Of a stretch of 64,000 bases of DNA, positions 27,323 to 37,336 are shown one piece after another. The notes beneath the pieces were generated by a model that searched no databases, was not told the DNA's origin, and saw only the letters and a program-made list of their open reading frames with translations. The translations under genes were made by a program, and so were the position numbers. The DNA is from Rhodobacteraceae bacterium WD3A24. Its GTDB lineage: Bacteria; Pseudomonadota; Alphaproteobacteria; Rhodobacterales; Rhodobacteraceae. Location: positions 42,584 to 106,583 of the forward strand of contig PUHN01000005.1 in assembly GCA_002967695.1 (NCBI GenBank), in the 5' to 3' direction. Every line of letters starts with the position of its first letter. The stretch's first letter is position 1.

Positions 27323-27374
27323 CCGCTGCGCGGCGATCCTTGCCTCCGGCGGGGATATTTGGGCGAAGATGAAG
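27323..27374. repeat. intergenic repeat copy 2 (core GCCTCCGGCGGGGATATTT)
   Basis: This copy sits between the co-directional pyrC and pyrE genes. The core at 27342-27360 is identical to the copy at 6050-6068, with similar flanks on both sides. Confidence 0.7.
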
Positions 27375-27396
27375 ATCAATGAGGACGGTGCGCGCG

Positions 27397-28065
27397 ATGA
27401 TCCCGACAAGCTATCCCGACCCCGAGACGATGGCGCGGCTGACCGCGCGCATGCTGCTCGACATCCGCGCGGTGCATTTCAGCGCCGCAGAGCCTTTCAC
27501 GCTGGCCTCGGGGCTCAGGGCGCCGACCTATATCGACTGCCGCAGGCTGATCAGCTTTCCGCGCGTGCGGGCGACGGCGATGGATTTCCTCGCCTGCACG
27601 GTGATGCGCGAAGCCGGGCTGGAAGCCTTCGACAACATCGCCGGCGGCGAGACGGCCGGCATTCCCTTTGCCGCGCTGGTGGCCGAGCGCATGGGGCTGC
27701 CGATGAGCTATGTGCGCAAGAAGCCCAAGGGCTATGGCCGCAACGCCCGGATCGAGGGGGCGATGGCGCCCGGCGAGCGTGTGCTCCTGATCGAGGATCT
27801 GGCCACCGATGGCGGTTCCAAGTTGAGCTTCGTCGACGCGATCCGCGCCACGGGCGCCGAATGCGCCCATACCGGCGTCATCTTCTATTACGGCATATTC
27901 CCCGAGACGCTGCCGCGTCTGGCCGAGCACGGCGTGCGGCTCCATCACCTGTGCACATGGTGGGACGTGCTGGCCGAGGCCCGCGCGCGGGGGGATTTCG
28001 ACGCGGCGACGCTCGACGGGGTGGAGCGGTTCCTGCAGGCGCCGCGCGACTGGCGGCCGGGGTAA
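27397..28065 (+). CDS. pyrE: Orotate phosphoribosyltransferase
   Basis: PyrE makes orotidine 5'-phosphate from orotate and PRPP. It has 222 residues from [12 protein letters not shown]; an in-frame ATG 18 nt upstream is possible. Motifs include [56 protein letters not shown] and the PRPP loop [20 protein letters not shown]. The enzyme works as a dimer in the cytoplasm. It lies downstream of pyrC. Confidence 0.95.
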   Translation: MIPTSYPDPETMARLTARMLLDIRAVHFSAAEPFTLASGLRAPTYIDCRRLISFPRVRATAMDFLACTVMREAGLEAFDNIAGGETAGIPFAALVAERMGLPMSYVRKKPKGYGRNARIEGAMAPGERVLLIEDLATDGGSKLSFVDAIRATGAECAHTGVIFYYGIFPETLPRLAEHGVRLHHLCTWWDVLAEARARGDFDAATLDGVERFLQAPRDWRPG

Positions 28066-28183
28066 GGATTCGCCCACAGGGCTGGGGATGGCGGGCCGCA
28101 GCGTCGCGCGCCTTGCCTGCCGCCTACAACCGCTTGACCCGCCGCCCCCGCGCACCCCAAGATAAGGGGGCGGCAGTGCCGGG

Positions 28184-28192
28184 TTATCCACA
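28184..28192 (+). promoter_or_regulatory. perfect DnaA box upstream of dnaB
   Basis: TTATCCACA is the exact DnaA consensus, located 71 nt before the dnaB start in a 197-nt spacer. It could couple dnaB expression to DnaA activity. Only one box is seen and there is no AT-rich unwinding element, so it is not an origin. Confidence 0.55.
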
Positions 28193-28262
28193 GCATATCC
28201 CGATTGATCCGGCGGGCGGGCTGCGCCATACCCGAGGTCCGGTGCATTGAGGGGGGTCGAGG

Positions 28263-29765
28263 ATGAACGAGATCAGGGCAGTTCAGGGCGCCGAGGCACA
28301 GGGCGAGACCGGCGACGGCGACACCCTGCCCCACAACATCGAGGCCGAGCAGCAGCTGCTTGGCGCGATCCTGACCAACAACGACGTCTATGACCGCGTC
28401 GCCGCGATCCTCAAGCCGGGGCATTTCTTCGAGCCCGTTCACCGGCGGATATTCGAGACGGCCGCCGCGCGCATCCAGAAGAACGCGCTGGCCTCGCCGG
28501 TCACGCTCAAGGCCTTTCTGGAGGACGATCAGGGGCTCAAGGAGCTTGGCGGGCCGGCCTATCTGGCGCGGCTGGCGGGGGCGGCGATCTCGGCCTATGC
28601 GGCGCGCGACTATGCGCAGATGATCTACGATCTCGCCGTGCGGCGCGACCTGATCGCGCTGGGCCGCGAGATTTCCGAGCGCGCCGGCCGCGTCGAGGTG
28701 GAAAGCGAGCCGCGCGAGCAGATCGTGGAGGCCGAGCAGCGACTCTACAAGCTTGCCGAGCAGGGCGTGGCCGAGCGCGGGTTTCAGTCCTTCCTCAAGG
28801 CGGTCCATGAGGCCGTCAACGTGGCCAACGCCGCCTATCAGCGCGACGGCGGGCTTGCGGGCATCGGCACCGGGCTTGACGATCTCGACCGCAAGCTGGG
28901 CGGGCTGCACCCGTCGGATCTGCTGATCCTGGCCGGCCGCCCGTCGATGGGCAAGACGGCGCTGGCCACCAACATCGCCTTTACCATCGCGCGCCGGCAC
29001 CGCAGCGGCGAGCGCCCGGATGGCACGCATGGCACGATCGATGGCGGCGTCGTGGGGTTTTTCAGCCTGGAGATGAGCGCCGAGCAGCTTGCCGCGCGGA
29101 TCCTGTCGGAGGCCGCCGGGGTGCCCAGCGAGCAGATCCGTTCGGGCAACATGACCGAGGAGGAGTTCCGCCGCTTCGTCGAGGCGGCCAAGGATCTCGA
29201 ATCCTGCCCGCTCTACATCGACGACACGCCCGCCCTTCCGATCAGCCAGATCGCCGCGCGGGCGCGCCGGCTCAAGCGCACCCACGGGCTCGACGCGCTT
29301 TTCGTGGACTATCTGCAGCTCGTGCGCGCGGCGTCGAGCAAGGAGAACCGTGTCAACGAGGTCTCCGAGATCACGCAGGGGCTCAAGGCCATCGCCAAGG
29401 AGCTCAATATTCCCGTGATCGCGCTCTCGCAGCTCTCGCGGCAGGTCGAGCAGCGCGAGGACAAGCGCCCGCAACTGTCCGATCTGCGCGAGTCCGGCTC
29501 GATCGAGCAGGATGCCGATGTGGTAATGTTCGTCTTCCGCGAAGAATACTACAAGGAGCGCGAGAAGCCCGGCGACGACAAGCTCGACGAGATGGCCAAG
29601 TGGCAGGAAGCGATGGAGCGCGTCCACGGCAAGGCCGAGGTCATCATCGGAAAGCAGCGCCACGGCCCCATCGGAGCCGTCGAACTGGCCTTCGAGGGGC
29701 GGTACACCCGCTTCGGCAATCTCGCGCGGCCATGGCAGCAGGGCGCGGCGGACGGGTTCGGCTGA
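28263..29765 (+). CDS. dnaB: Replicative DNA helicase
   Basis: DnaB is the hexameric 5'-3' helicase that drives the replication fork. The 500-residue protein has an N-terminal DnaB_N helical domain (about 20-125; [19 protein letters not shown]). The RecA-like core includes Walker [13 protein letters not shown] (about 225), [16 protein letters not shown] and the Walker B region [15 protein letters not shown]-terminal blocks [19 protein letters not shown] and [16 protein letters not shown] complete it. There is no intein. It is followed 55 nt later by alr, in the alphaproteobacterial dnaB-alr order. Confidence 0.97.
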   Translation: MNEIRAVQGAEAQGETGDGDTLPHNIEAEQQLLGAILTNNDVYDRVAAILKPGHFFEPVHRRIFETAAARIQKNALASPVTLKAFLEDDQGLKELGGPAYLARLAGAAISAYAARDYAQMIYDLAVRRDLIALGREISERAGRVEVESEPREQIVEAEQRLYKLAEQGVAERGFQSFLKAVHEAVNVANAAYQRDGGLAGIGTGLDDLDRKLGGLHPSDLLILAGRPSMGKTALATNIAFTIARRHRSGERPDGTHGTIDGGVVGFFSLEMSAEQLAARILSEAAGVPSEQIRSGNMTEEEFRRFVEAAKDLESCPLYIDDTPALPISQIAARARRLKRTHGLDALFVDYLQLVRAASSKENRVNEVSEITQGLKAIAKELNIPVIALSQLSRQVEQREDKRPQLSDLRESGSIEQDADVVMFVFREEYYKEREKPGDDKLDEMAKWQEAMERVHGKAEVIIGKQRHGPIGAVELAFEGRYTRFGNLARPWQQGAADGFG

Positions 29766-29820
29766 GCGGCGCGCCACGATTGCCCTTGACGCCCGCGCCG
29801 GGCCTGTCAAAAGCGCGCCC

Positions 29821-30867
29821 ATGGCCACGCCGACACTGACAATCGACCTCGACGCGCTCAGGGCCAACTGGCGCGCGCTCGACACCGCCTCCGGGCCGGA
29901 GGTGCGCACGGCCGCCACCGTCAAGGCCGATGGCTATGGCCTCGGGATCGGGCCGGTGGCGCGCAGCCTCGCCGAGGCGGGCGCGCGGCAATTCTTCGTC
30001 GCGCTCGCCGAGGAGGGCGCCGCGCTGCGCGAGATACTCGGCCCCGGACCCGAGATCGCCGTCTATTCCGGCCACATGCCCGGCGACGCGGAAATCATCG
30101 CCGGCAACGGGCTGATTCCGATGCTCAATTCGGTCGAGCAGCTCACCCGGCATTTCGAGGCCCTGCCCGACCATCGCTTCGGCATTCAGATCGACAGCGG
30201 CATGAATCGGCTGGGCATGGAACCCGCCGAATGGGCGGCGGTGGCCGAGCTGGCGCTGCCGCGTGGCCCGTGGCTTCTGCAGAGTCATCTGGCCTGCGCC
30301 GACGAGCCCGCCCATGCGATGAACGAGCGCCAGCGCGAGGTGTTCGAGCAGCTCACCGAGGGGCTCGGCGTGCCGCGCTCGCTCGCGGCCACGGGCGGCG
30401 TGCTGCTGGGCGCGGCGTATCATTTTGAGATGACCCGGCCGGGCATCGGCCTGTATGGCGGGGCACCCTTTGCCGAGGCCCGGCCCGTCATCGGGCTGTC
30501 GATTCCGGTGATCCAGAGCCGCGAGGTCGAGCCCGGCGAGACGGTGGGCTATGGCAACACCTGGACGGCGCAGCGGGCCACGCGGCTGGCCACCATCGCA
30601 GCGGGGTATGCCGACGGCATCCATCGCGCCCTGAGCAACCGCGCCACCCTGTGGGCCGGCGACACCCCCTGCCCCCTGGTGGGCCGCGTGTCGATGGATC
30701 TGATCACCGTCGATGTCACCGATCTGGACGAGGTGCCCGAGGCGCTCGATCTATTCGGGCTGCATCAGGGCGTGGACGATGTGGCGGACCTGATCGAGAC
30801 GATCGGCTACGAGGTGCTCACGGGGCTGGGCGCGCGCTATGCGCGCCGCTATGTCGGCGGGGCGTGA
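29821..30867 (+). CDS. alr: Alanine racemase
   Basis: This PLP enzyme supplies D-alanine for peptidoglycan. The 348-residue protein starts [20 protein letters not shown]. The PLP lysine is in [18 protein letters not shown] (about residue 38), and [19 protein letters not shown] holds the catalytic Tyr on the partner side. [17 protein letters not shown] is the C-terminal domain signature. Length is typical. A 223-nt GC-rich gap separates it from the DEAD-box helicase; I see no gene in that gap. Confidence 0.95.
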   Translation: MATPTLTIDLDALRANWRALDTASGPEVRTAATVKADGYGLGIGPVARSLAEAGARQFFVALAEEGAALREILGPGPEIAVYSGHMPGDAEIIAGNGLIPMLNSVEQLTRHFEALPDHRFGIQIDSGMNRLGMEPAEWAAVAELALPRGPWLLQSHLACADEPAHAMNERQREVFEQLTEGLGVPRSLAATGGVLLGAAYHFEMTRPGIGLYGGAPFAEARPVIGLSIPVIQSREVEPGETVGYGNTWTAQRATRLATIAAGYADGIHRALSNRATLWAGDTPCPLVGRVSMDLITVDVTDLDEVPEALDLFGLHQGVDDVADLIETIGYEVLTGLGARYARRYVGGA

Positions 30868-31090
30868 GCCGGCGCTGTCAGGCGCCGTCGATTGACCTTG
30901 CGGCGCGGATGCGATACGCCGCGCGCACCTGCCCTTGCGCAGGTCCGGCCCGGGACGGGTGCCCCGGCACCCGCCCGCCGCACGCACCGTCCGCCGGCGC
31001 ACCGAGCGCGGCGGGCCAGATGACGCCGGGGCGCCTGGAAGTTCGCGTCCCACAACCCTTGCGGCCCGATGCCGCAAATCATGGACGCAT

Positions 31091-32626
31091 ATGACCAAGT
31101 TCTCCGATCTCAAGCTGGATCCCAAGGTTCTCAAGGCCGTCGAGGAAGCCGGCTACGAAACCCCGACCCCGATTCAGGAGCAGGCGATCCCGCACGCCCT
31201 TGAAGGGCGGGACGTGCTGGGCATCGCCCAGACAGGAACGGGCAAGACCGCCTCCTTCACCCTGCCGCTGATCACGATGCTCAGGCGCGGCCGCGCCCGC
31301 GCGCGGATGCCGCGCAGCCTCGTTCTCGCGCCCACGCGCGAACTGGCCGCGCAGGTTGCCGAAAGCTTCGAGACCTATGCGAAATACACCAAGCTGTCCA
31401 AGGCGCTGCTCATCGGCGGCGTGAGCTTCAAGGAGCAGGACGCGCTGATCGACAAGGGCGTGGATGTCCTCATCGCCACGCCCGGCCGCCTTCTGGACCA
31501 TTTCGAGCGCGGCAAGCTTCTGCTGACGGGCGTGCAGATCATGGTCGTCGACGAGGCCGACCGGATGCTCGACATGGGCTTCATCCCCGATATCGAACGC
31601 ATCTTCGGCCTGACGCCGTTCACCCGGCAGACGCTGTTCTACTCGGCGACCATGGCGCCCGAGATCGAGCGGATCACCAACACCTTTCTGCAGGCCCCCG
31701 TGCGCATCGAGGTCGCGCGGCAGGCCACGGCCTCGGAGACGATCGAACAGCGTCTGATCGAACTTTCCGCGCCCAGGCGCGACGCCTTCAAGGCAAAGGC
31801 CGATGCGCTGCGCGCGGTGATCCAGGACGAGGGCGAGGACTGCCGCAACGCGATCATCTTTTGCAACCGCAAGATCGACGTGGACACACTGGCCAAGTCG
31901 CTCAAGAAACACGGGCTCGATGCCGCGCCCATCCACGGCGATCTCGACCAGTCGCTGCGCACCCGCACGCTCGAAGGATTCCGCGACGGCACGCTGCGCT
32001 TTCTCGTGGCCTCCGACGTGGCCGCGCGCGGGCTCGACATCCCGGCCGTCAGCCATGTGATCAATTTCGACGTGCCCAGCCACCCGGAGGATTATGTCCA
32101 CCGGATCGGGCGCACGGGCCGCGCCGGCATGGAGGGACGCGCAATCACGCTCGCGACCGCCTCGGACGAAAAGTACATCGCCGCGATCGAGTCCCTGCTG
32201 CAAAAGACGATCCCGCGCGCGCCCGCCCCCGGCGATGCTGCCGCCGCCCAGCCGGCCGAGCCGGCGGAGGAGACGGCCGAGGCCGCCACTGCCCCGCAGC
32301 CCGAGAAGCCCAAGCGCCGTCGCCGCAGCCGCAAGGCCGAGGAAAAGCCCGCACCCGCGCAGGACACGGCGCCCCCCACCCCCGAGGCACCGGCCGAAGA
32401 GGCAGCCCCGACGCCCGCCGCGCCCACGCAAGGCGATGAGGAGGCCCCCGCCGCGCCCGCGGAAAAGGCCGCCGACGCGCCGTCCTCCGGCGCGCGGAAG
32501 GGCCGCGACAGGCGCGCTGGCAAGGACAAGGACAGCAACAAGGACAAGCGCGACGAGCCAGTAGTGGGCATGGGCGACCATGTCCCCGATTTCCTGTTGC
32601 GGGAATTCCGCCCGTCGAGCGACTGA
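31091..32626 (+). CDS. DEAD-box ATP-dependent RNA helicase, RhlE-like
   Basis: This 511-residue RNA helicase unwinds duplexes in rRNA or mRNA decay contexts. Motifs run in order: Q-motif TPTPIQEQAIP (about 22), AQTGTGKTASFTLP (Walker A, about 46), PTRELAAQV, TPGRLLDHFERG, VVDEADRMLDMGF (DEAD), YSATMAPE, VASDVAARGLDIPAV and HRIGRTGRAG. A C-terminal tail of about 130 residues alternates Ala/Pro/Glu with basic patches (KPKRRRRSRKAEEKP), probably for RNA or partner binding. The start has a weak ribosome-binding site. It is convergent with rnj across a strong hairpin. Confidence 0.95.
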   Translation: MTKFSDLKLDPKVLKAVEEAGYETPTPIQEQAIPHALEGRDVLGIAQTGTGKTASFTLPLITMLRRGRARARMPRSLVLAPTRELAAQVAESFETYAKYTKLSKALLIGGVSFKEQDALIDKGVDVLIATPGRLLDHFERGKLLLTGVQIMVVDEADRMLDMGFIPDIERIFGLTPFTRQTLFYSATMAPEIERITNTFLQAPVRIEVARQATASETIEQRLIELSAPRRDAFKAKADALRAVIQDEGEDCRNAIIFCNRKIDVDTLAKSLKKHGLDAAPIHGDLDQSLRTRTLEGFRDGTLRFLVASDVAARGLDIPAVSHVINFDVPSHPEDYVHRIGRTGRAGMEGRAITLATASDEKYIAAIESLLQKTIPRAPAPGDAAAAQPAEPAEETAEAATAPQPEKPKRRRRSRKAEEKPAPAQDTAPPTPEAPAEEAAPTPAAPTQGDEEAPAAPAEKAADAPSSGARKGRDRRAGKDKDSNKDKRDEPVVGMGDHVPDFLLREFRPSSD

Positions 32627-32654
32627 TCCCGCCGCCGACGCCCGGAGTAATCGC

Positions 32655-32682
32655 AAGGCCGCGCCGGCAACGGCGCGGCCTT
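32655..32682. terminator. bidirectional terminator hairpin
   Basis: A 12-bp perfect stem AAGGCCGCGCCG / CGGCGCGGCCTT with a GCAA tetraloop sits between the convergent helicase and rnj genes. T tracts are short, so it may slow rather than fully stop transcription. Confidence 0.65.
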
Positions 32683-32698
32683 GGCATGTGCGGCCGGG

Positions 32699-34372
32699 TT
32701 ATTCGTCGAGAAGGCGGCTGACCACCACCGTCACCTCGGGTTTCTTGCCGATTTCCTCCAGGCAGACCTGACGCGCGGCGCGGCGCAGGGTCTGGTTGAG
32801 CTTGTCGTCGTCGCGCATCAGTTTGCGGCCCGCCCCCTCGATCAGCCGGGTGAGTTCGGCCTCGATCCGCTCGATGAGAGCGGCGCCCGAGCGGCCCGTC
32901 TCGGGCAGGCCCATCAGCTCCGCCCAGGCCTCGCCAAGGGGCTCGTCATTCTCGTCCACGATCACCGTGACGGTGACATGGCCGCCCAGGGCGAGCCGGA
33001 TACGATCGCGCACCACCCCGTCCAGCGCGCCGATCAGCACGCTGCCGTCGAGATAGGTGCGCCCGGATTCGACATGCTCGATCACCTTCGGCGTGTCGCC
33101 GGTGATGTCGACCATCATGCCGTTGGTGACGATCTCGCTGGCTTGGCCGCGCGCCCGTGCGATGCGGACATGTTCGCGCAGATGCCGGTGTTCGCCATGC
33201 ATCGGCAGCAGCATCGGCGCCTTGAGAAGCTCCTGGAAGACGTCCAGATCGGGGCGGTTGGCGTGGCCCGAGACGTGATACTTGTCGGTCTCGTCGCTGA
33301 CGACATCGACGCCGAGCGCGCTGAACTGGTTGACCACGCGCAGAACGCCGCGCTCGTTTCCCGGAATCGTCTTCGACGAGAACAGGAAGGTGTCGCCCGC
33401 CGTCAGTTCCAGCCCGTTATACTTGCCGCGGGCGAGCTGCGCCGACGCCGCGCGGCGTTCGCCCTGACTGCCGGTGACGATCAGCAGTACCTCGTCGCGG
33501 GAAAGCCCGGCGGCCTCCTCGGGCGGGATCGTCGCGGGAAACTCGCCCAGAACGCCCGATTCCTGCGCCACGGCGACCATGCGCTGCATCGCCCGCCCCA
33601 GCAGGCACACCTTGCGGCCCGCGGCACGGCCGGCTTCGGCCATGGTCTTAACCCGCGCGACGTTGGAGGCGAAGGTCGTGCCCACGACCATTCCCGGGGC
33701 CGACTGCATCAGCGCGGTGATCGCCTCGGGCAGGCTCGCCTCGGAGCGGCCGGGATGGGGCGAGAAGACATTGGTGGAATCGCAGACGATCGTCTTGACC
33801 CCCTCATCGCCGACCGCCGCCCAGGCGGCGCGATCCCAGGGCTCGCCCACGCCGGGGGTGGGGTCGAGCTTGAAATCGCCCGTGTGCACGAGCCGGCCAG
33901 CGGGGCTGTCGATCACCAGCGCCGAGGCCTCGGGCAGGGAGTGGCTGACCGGCACGAACTGGATGGCGAAGGGGCCGGCCTCCACCGTCTCGGGGCGCGC
34001 GGCGACGGTGTTGACCACCATCGGATCGAGCCCCTGCTCCTCCATCTTCAGCCGCGCGATGCGGGCGGTAAAGTCGCGCGCGAAGACGGGCGCGCGCAGC
34101 TTTGTCCACAGGTATCCCAGCGCGCCGACGTGATCCTCATGGGCATGGGTGATGACGATCGCGTCGAGAAGATGCTTGCGGGCCTCGAGCCACGCGATGT
34201 CGGGCATGATGAGATCGACGCCGGGCGTTGTGTCCATGTCGGGAAAGGTCAGCCCCAGATCGACCAGGATCAGCCGCTCCTTGCCCGCCGGGCCGTAACC
34301 ATAGACATAGGCGTTCATGCCGACCTCGCCGGCCCCTCCGAGGGGCAGATAGATCAGTCGTTCCTTGCTCAT
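32699..34372 (-). CDS. rnj: Ribonuclease J
   Basis: RNase J is a metallo-beta-lactamase/beta-CASP exo- and endoribonuclease in RNA decay and rRNA maturation. The 557-residue protein has VDLGLTFPDM, the HxHxDH metal motif in VITHAHEDHVGALGYL (about 72-87), PVSHSLPEASALVID, LVHTGDFKLD and IVCDSTNVFSPHPGRSE. The beta-CASP part includes GMVVGTTFASNVARV, and HVSGHANRPDLDVF carries a late metal His. Its start overlaps the coaX stop by 4 nt, placing it at the distal end of the nuo transcript. Confidence 0.96.
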   Translation of the reverse strand: MSKERLIYLPLGGAGEVGMNAYVYGYGPAGKERLILVDLGLTFPDMDTTPGVDLIMPDIAWLEARKHLLDAIVITHAHEDHVGALGYLWTKLRAPVFARDFTARIARLKMEEQGLDPMVVNTVAARPETVEAGPFAIQFVPVSHSLPEASALVIDSPAGRLVHTGDFKLDPTPGVGEPWDRAAWAAVGDEGVKTIVCDSTNVFSPHPGRSEASLPEAITALMQSAPGMVVGTTFASNVARVKTMAEAGRAAGRKVCLLGRAMQRMVAVAQESGVLGEFPATIPPEEAAGLSRDEVLLIVTGSQGERRAASAQLARGKYNGLELTAGDTFLFSSKTIPGNERGVLRVVNQFSALGVDVVSDETDKYHVSGHANRPDLDVFQELLKAPMLLPMHGEHRHLREHVRIARARGQASEIVTNGMMVDITGDTPKVIEHVESGRTYLDGSVLIGALDGVVRDRIRLALGGHVTVTVIVDENDEPLGEAWAELMGLPETGRSGAALIERIEAELTRLIEGAGRKLMRDDDKLNQTLRRAARQVCLEEIGKKPEVTVVVSRLLDE

Positions 34373-35142
34373 TGCAATTCCTTGTTGTGCTTGTGGATCA
34401 CGGTCAGGCCGTGCATCGTCAGATCGTCTTCAATGGTGTCGAACAGCACGTCGCCCTGCGCGAACAAAGATGCAAGACCGCCGGTGCCGATAATGCGCAT
34501 CGGCCGGTCGTGCTCGGCGCGGATGCGTTCGCAAATGCCGCCGACCAGCCCGACATAGCCCCAGAATATGCCCGACTGCATGCAGGCGACGGTGTTGGTG
34601 CCGATCACGCGCTGCGGCTTGGTCACATCGACATGCGGCAGCGCCGCGGCCGACTGGTGCAGCGCCTCGAGGCTCAGATTGACCCCCGGCGCGATCACCC
34701 CGCCGACATAGGCGCCGTCATGGGCAACCACGTCGAACGTCGTGGCCGTGCCGAAATCGACGACGATCAGATCGCCGCCGTGGCGGTCATAGGCCCCCGC
34801 GGTGTTGACCAGCCGGTCGGGCCCCACCTGCGTGCCGGGATCGACGCGCGGCGGCACCGGCAGGCTGCAGTCGGGACGCCCGACGACGAGCGGGCGGCAG
34901 TTGAAATACCTGTCGGCGAGCACCCGCAGATTGAACACGACCCGTGGAACGGTCGAGGAGATGATGACCTCGTCGATCGCCACCTCGATCCGGTGCAGGT
35001 TCATCAGCGTGGAGAGCCATACGTAATACTGATCGGCTGTGCGCTGATGCTCCGTCGAGGCGCGCCATGTCGCCAGAAACCGTGCCCCGTCCCAGACGGA
35101 AAAGACGGTGTTTGAGTTGCCACAATCGATGGCCAGCAGCAT
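34369..35142 (-). CDS. coaX: Type III pantothenate kinase
   Basis: CoaX phosphorylates pantothenate, the first step of coenzyme A synthesis, without the feedback inhibition of type I enzymes. The 257-residue protein starts MLLAIDCGNSNTVFSVWDG, the ATP-binding ASKHA phosphate loop. GRPDCSLPVPPRVDPGTQVG, DLIVVDFGTATTFDVVA and YVGGVIAPGVNLSLEALHQ are family blocks. The ATG was chosen at the loop; the 77 in-frame codons upstream lie within birA. It lies 16 nt after birA and overlaps rnj. Confidence 0.95.
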   Translation of the reverse strand: MLLAIDCGNSNTVFSVWDGARFLATWRASTEHQRTADQYYVWLSTLMNLHRIEVAIDEVIISSTVPRVVFNLRVLADRYFNCRPLVVGRPDCSLPVPPRVDPGTQVGPDRLVNTAGAYDRHGGDLIVVDFGTATTFDVVAHDGAYVGGVIAPGVNLSLEALHQSAAALPHVDVTKPQRVIGTNTVACMQSGIFWGYVGLVGGICERIRAEHDRPMRIIGTGGLASLFAQGDVLFDTIEDDLTMHGLTVIHKHNKELQ

Positions 35143-35158
35143 CCCGTCTGCCTCCCGG

Positions 35159-35896
35159 TCAGAAATACACTTCGGCGGCGGAGATCGCGACGCGCCCGCG
35201 CGCCGTTCGCAGCACCAGCGCGCCGTGGGCGTCCACCGTCTCGAACAGGCCTTCATGGGTCTCGCGCACGGTGCGCGCGGTGATCGTCCGCCCCAGCCGG
35301 GCGGCCCGGTCGAGCCATGCGGCGCGCACGGGCGCGAAGCCTTCCGCGACGAAGACCGCCTCCCACCGGGCAAAGGCCGGCGCGAGCGCGTCGAGCAGCT
35401 CCTCGGGCGTGACGCGCGTGCCCGTCGCGCTCAGCAGGCTCGTCGGCGGCGCGGCGGCATCAGGGTCGGCCGGCGGCGCGTTGAGCAGGTTGACCCCGAC
35501 CCCGATCGCCAGCCGGTCCCGTATTCCCTCAAGCAGGATGCCCGCGACCTTGCCGCCATTGACCAGCACGTCATTTGGCCATTTCAGCGCAAAGGCGCCG
35601 GGCCGGCCGGTCACGGCGGCGAAGGCATCGAACAGGGCCAGCGCCGCGACGAAAGACCGCAGCGCCGCCTGCTCGGCCGGCCCCTCGGGCGCCATCAGCA
35701 GCGTCGCGGCGAAGTTTCCCTCCGGGTCGGCCCAGGGCCGCCCGCGGCGGCCGCGGCCGCCGGTCTGGCGAAGGCCGAGAAACCAGGCGGGCAGATCGAT
35801 GGAGTCGGCGCGTCGTGCGGCCTCGGCATTGGTGCTGTCCACTTCGGCCAGCACATGCCGACCCACGCCGGCCGGCCAGCGCGTCTCAGCGGACAA
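35159..35896 (-). CDS. birA: Biotin--[acetyl-CoA-carboxylase] ligase
   Basis: This enzyme attaches biotin to BCCP of acetyl-CoA carboxylase. At 245 residues it is the short class without the N-terminal repressor HTH, so it is not a biotin-operon regulator. Motifs are [12 protein letters not shown], the ATP/biotin loop [35 protein letters not shown] and a short C-terminal SH3-like domain ([18 protein letters not shown]). It overlaps the nuoN end by 11 nt. Confidence 0.94.
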   Translation of the reverse strand: MSAETRWPAGVGRHVLAEVDSTNAEAARRADSIDLPAWFLGLRQTGGRGRRGRPWADPEGNFAATLLMAPEGPAEQAALRSFVAALALFDAFAAVTGRPGAFALKWPNDVLVNGGKVAGILLEGIRDRLAIGVGVNLLNAPPADPDAAAPPTSLLSATGTRVTPEELLDALAPAFARWEAVFVAEGFAPVRAAWLDRAARLGRTITARTVRETHEGLFETVDAHGALVLRTARGRVAISAAEVYF

Positions 35897-37325
35897 GCGT
35901 CTGCGCCGCGGCGTCAGCGAACCCTTCGATTCCGAAGAGGTTGACGACCCCCGCGACCATGATGACGGCCGATGCCATCAAGAGCCCCCACTGCGCGGCG
36001 GGCATGGCGCGGTCGAGCGCGTCGCCCTCCTCGCCGAAATACATGTAGTAGACAATGCGCAGATAATAGAACGCGCCGATCACCGACGCGATCACCCCCG
36101 CCACGGCGAGCCAGCCCAGCCCCGCCTCGACCGCGGCCCACAGAACGTAGAACTTGCCGAAAAAGCCCACGAGCGGCGGCACGCCGGCAAGGCTGAACAG
36201 CAGCACCATCATCGCCAGCGCCTTTGCCGGCTCGCGCCGCGAATACATGTTCAGGCTCGCGATGTCGGTGACGGGCTCACCGTCGCGCGCCATCGACAGG
36301 ATGAAGGCGAACACGCCGATATTCATCGTCACGTAGATCGCGATATAGACCAGCATCGCCTGCACGCCCGTCGCCGTGCCTGCCGAGAGGCCCACCAGCG
36401 CGAAACCCATATGCGTGATCGAGGAATAGGCCATCAGCCGCTTGATGTCGCGCTGGCCGATCGCCGCGATGGCGCCCAGAAACATCGAGGCCACGGCGAG
36501 GAAGGCCACGATCTGGGTCCACTCGCCCACCGCGGCGCCGAAGGCGTCAAAGCCGAGCCGTGCAAACAGCGCCAGCGCCGCGGCCTTGGGCGCGGTGGCA
36601 AAGAAGGCGGTCACCGGGGTCGGCGCGCCCTCATAGACGTCGGGGGTCCACATGTGAAACGGCACGGCGGAGACCTTGAAGGCAAGCCCCGCGATCATGA
36701 AGGCCAGCCCGAAGAGCAGCCCCAGCGAGATGCCGTCGGATTCGACCGCGGCGAAGATGCCCGAGAACAGCGTGGTGCCGCTGTAGCCGTAGGACAGGGA
36801 CGCCCCATACAGCAGCAGGCCCGAGGCCAGCGCGCCGAGCACGAAGTATTTCAGCCCCGCCTCGGTCGATTTCAGGCTGTCGCGCCGCAGGCTGGCCAGC
36901 ACGTAGAGCGCCAGCGACTGCAGCTCGAGCCCCATATAGAGCGCCATGAGATCGCCGGCCGAGACCATCATCATCATGCCCACGACCGACAGCGTCACCA
37001 GCACGGGGAACTCGAAGCGCAGCAACCTGCGCCGGGCCATGTAGTCCTGCCCCATGGCCAGCACCGCGGCCGCCGCGATCAGCACCACAACCTTGGCAAA
37101 GCGCGCAAAGGCGTCGTCGATGAACATGCCGCCGAAGGCGGTGCGCGTGCCCGCCGGGCCAAACGCGACCAGCAGCGCGGCGATGAGCAGCGCGGCGACA
37201 GTCGCCCACAGGATCGGGGCCGCGACCCTGTCCTTGCCGGCGAAGGCGCCGAACATCAGCGCGGCCATCGCAAAGACCGCGAGCGCGATCTCGGGCAGGG
37301 CGACGGTCAGATCGGCAGGGATCAT
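35886..37325 (-). CDS. nuoN: NADH-quinone oxidoreductase subunit N
   Basis: NuoN is one of three antiporter-like proton-pumping subunits in the complex I membrane arm. The 479-residue protein is strongly hydrophobic with about 14 membrane helices. Family blocks are [59 protein letters not shown] (transmembrane helix 7 Lys region) and [20 protein letters not shown]. The start [19 protein letters not shown] is family-like. A 12-nt gap separates it from nuoM. Confidence 0.96.
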   Translation of the reverse strand: MIPADLTVALPEIALAVFAMAALMFGAFAGKDRVAAPILWATVAALLIAALLVAFGPAGTRTAFGGMFIDDAFARFAKVVVLIAAAAVLAMGQDYMARRRLLRFEFPVLVTLSVVGMMMMVSAGDLMALYMGLELQSLALYVLASLRRDSLKSTEAGLKYFVLGALASGLLLYGASLSYGYSGTTLFSGIFAAVESDGISLGLLFGLAFMIAGLAFKVSAVPFHMWTPDVYEGAPTPVTAFFATAPKAAALALFARLGFDAFGAAVGEWTQIVAFLAVASMFLGAIAAIGQRDIKRLMAYSSITHMGFALVGLSAGTATGVQAMLVYIAIYVTMNIGVFAFILSMARDGEPVTDIASLNMYSRREPAKALAMMVLLFSLAGVPPLVGFFGKFYVLWAAVEAGLGWLAVAGVIASVIGAFYYLRIVYYMYFGEEGDALDRAMPAAQWGLLMASAVIMVAGVVNLFGIEGFADAAAQTLVR

Positions 37326-37336
37326 GTCAGAGCCTT

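Noticed and set aside
28066..28262. possible replication origin upstream of dnaB
   Set aside because: Only one DnaA box and no AT-rich element.
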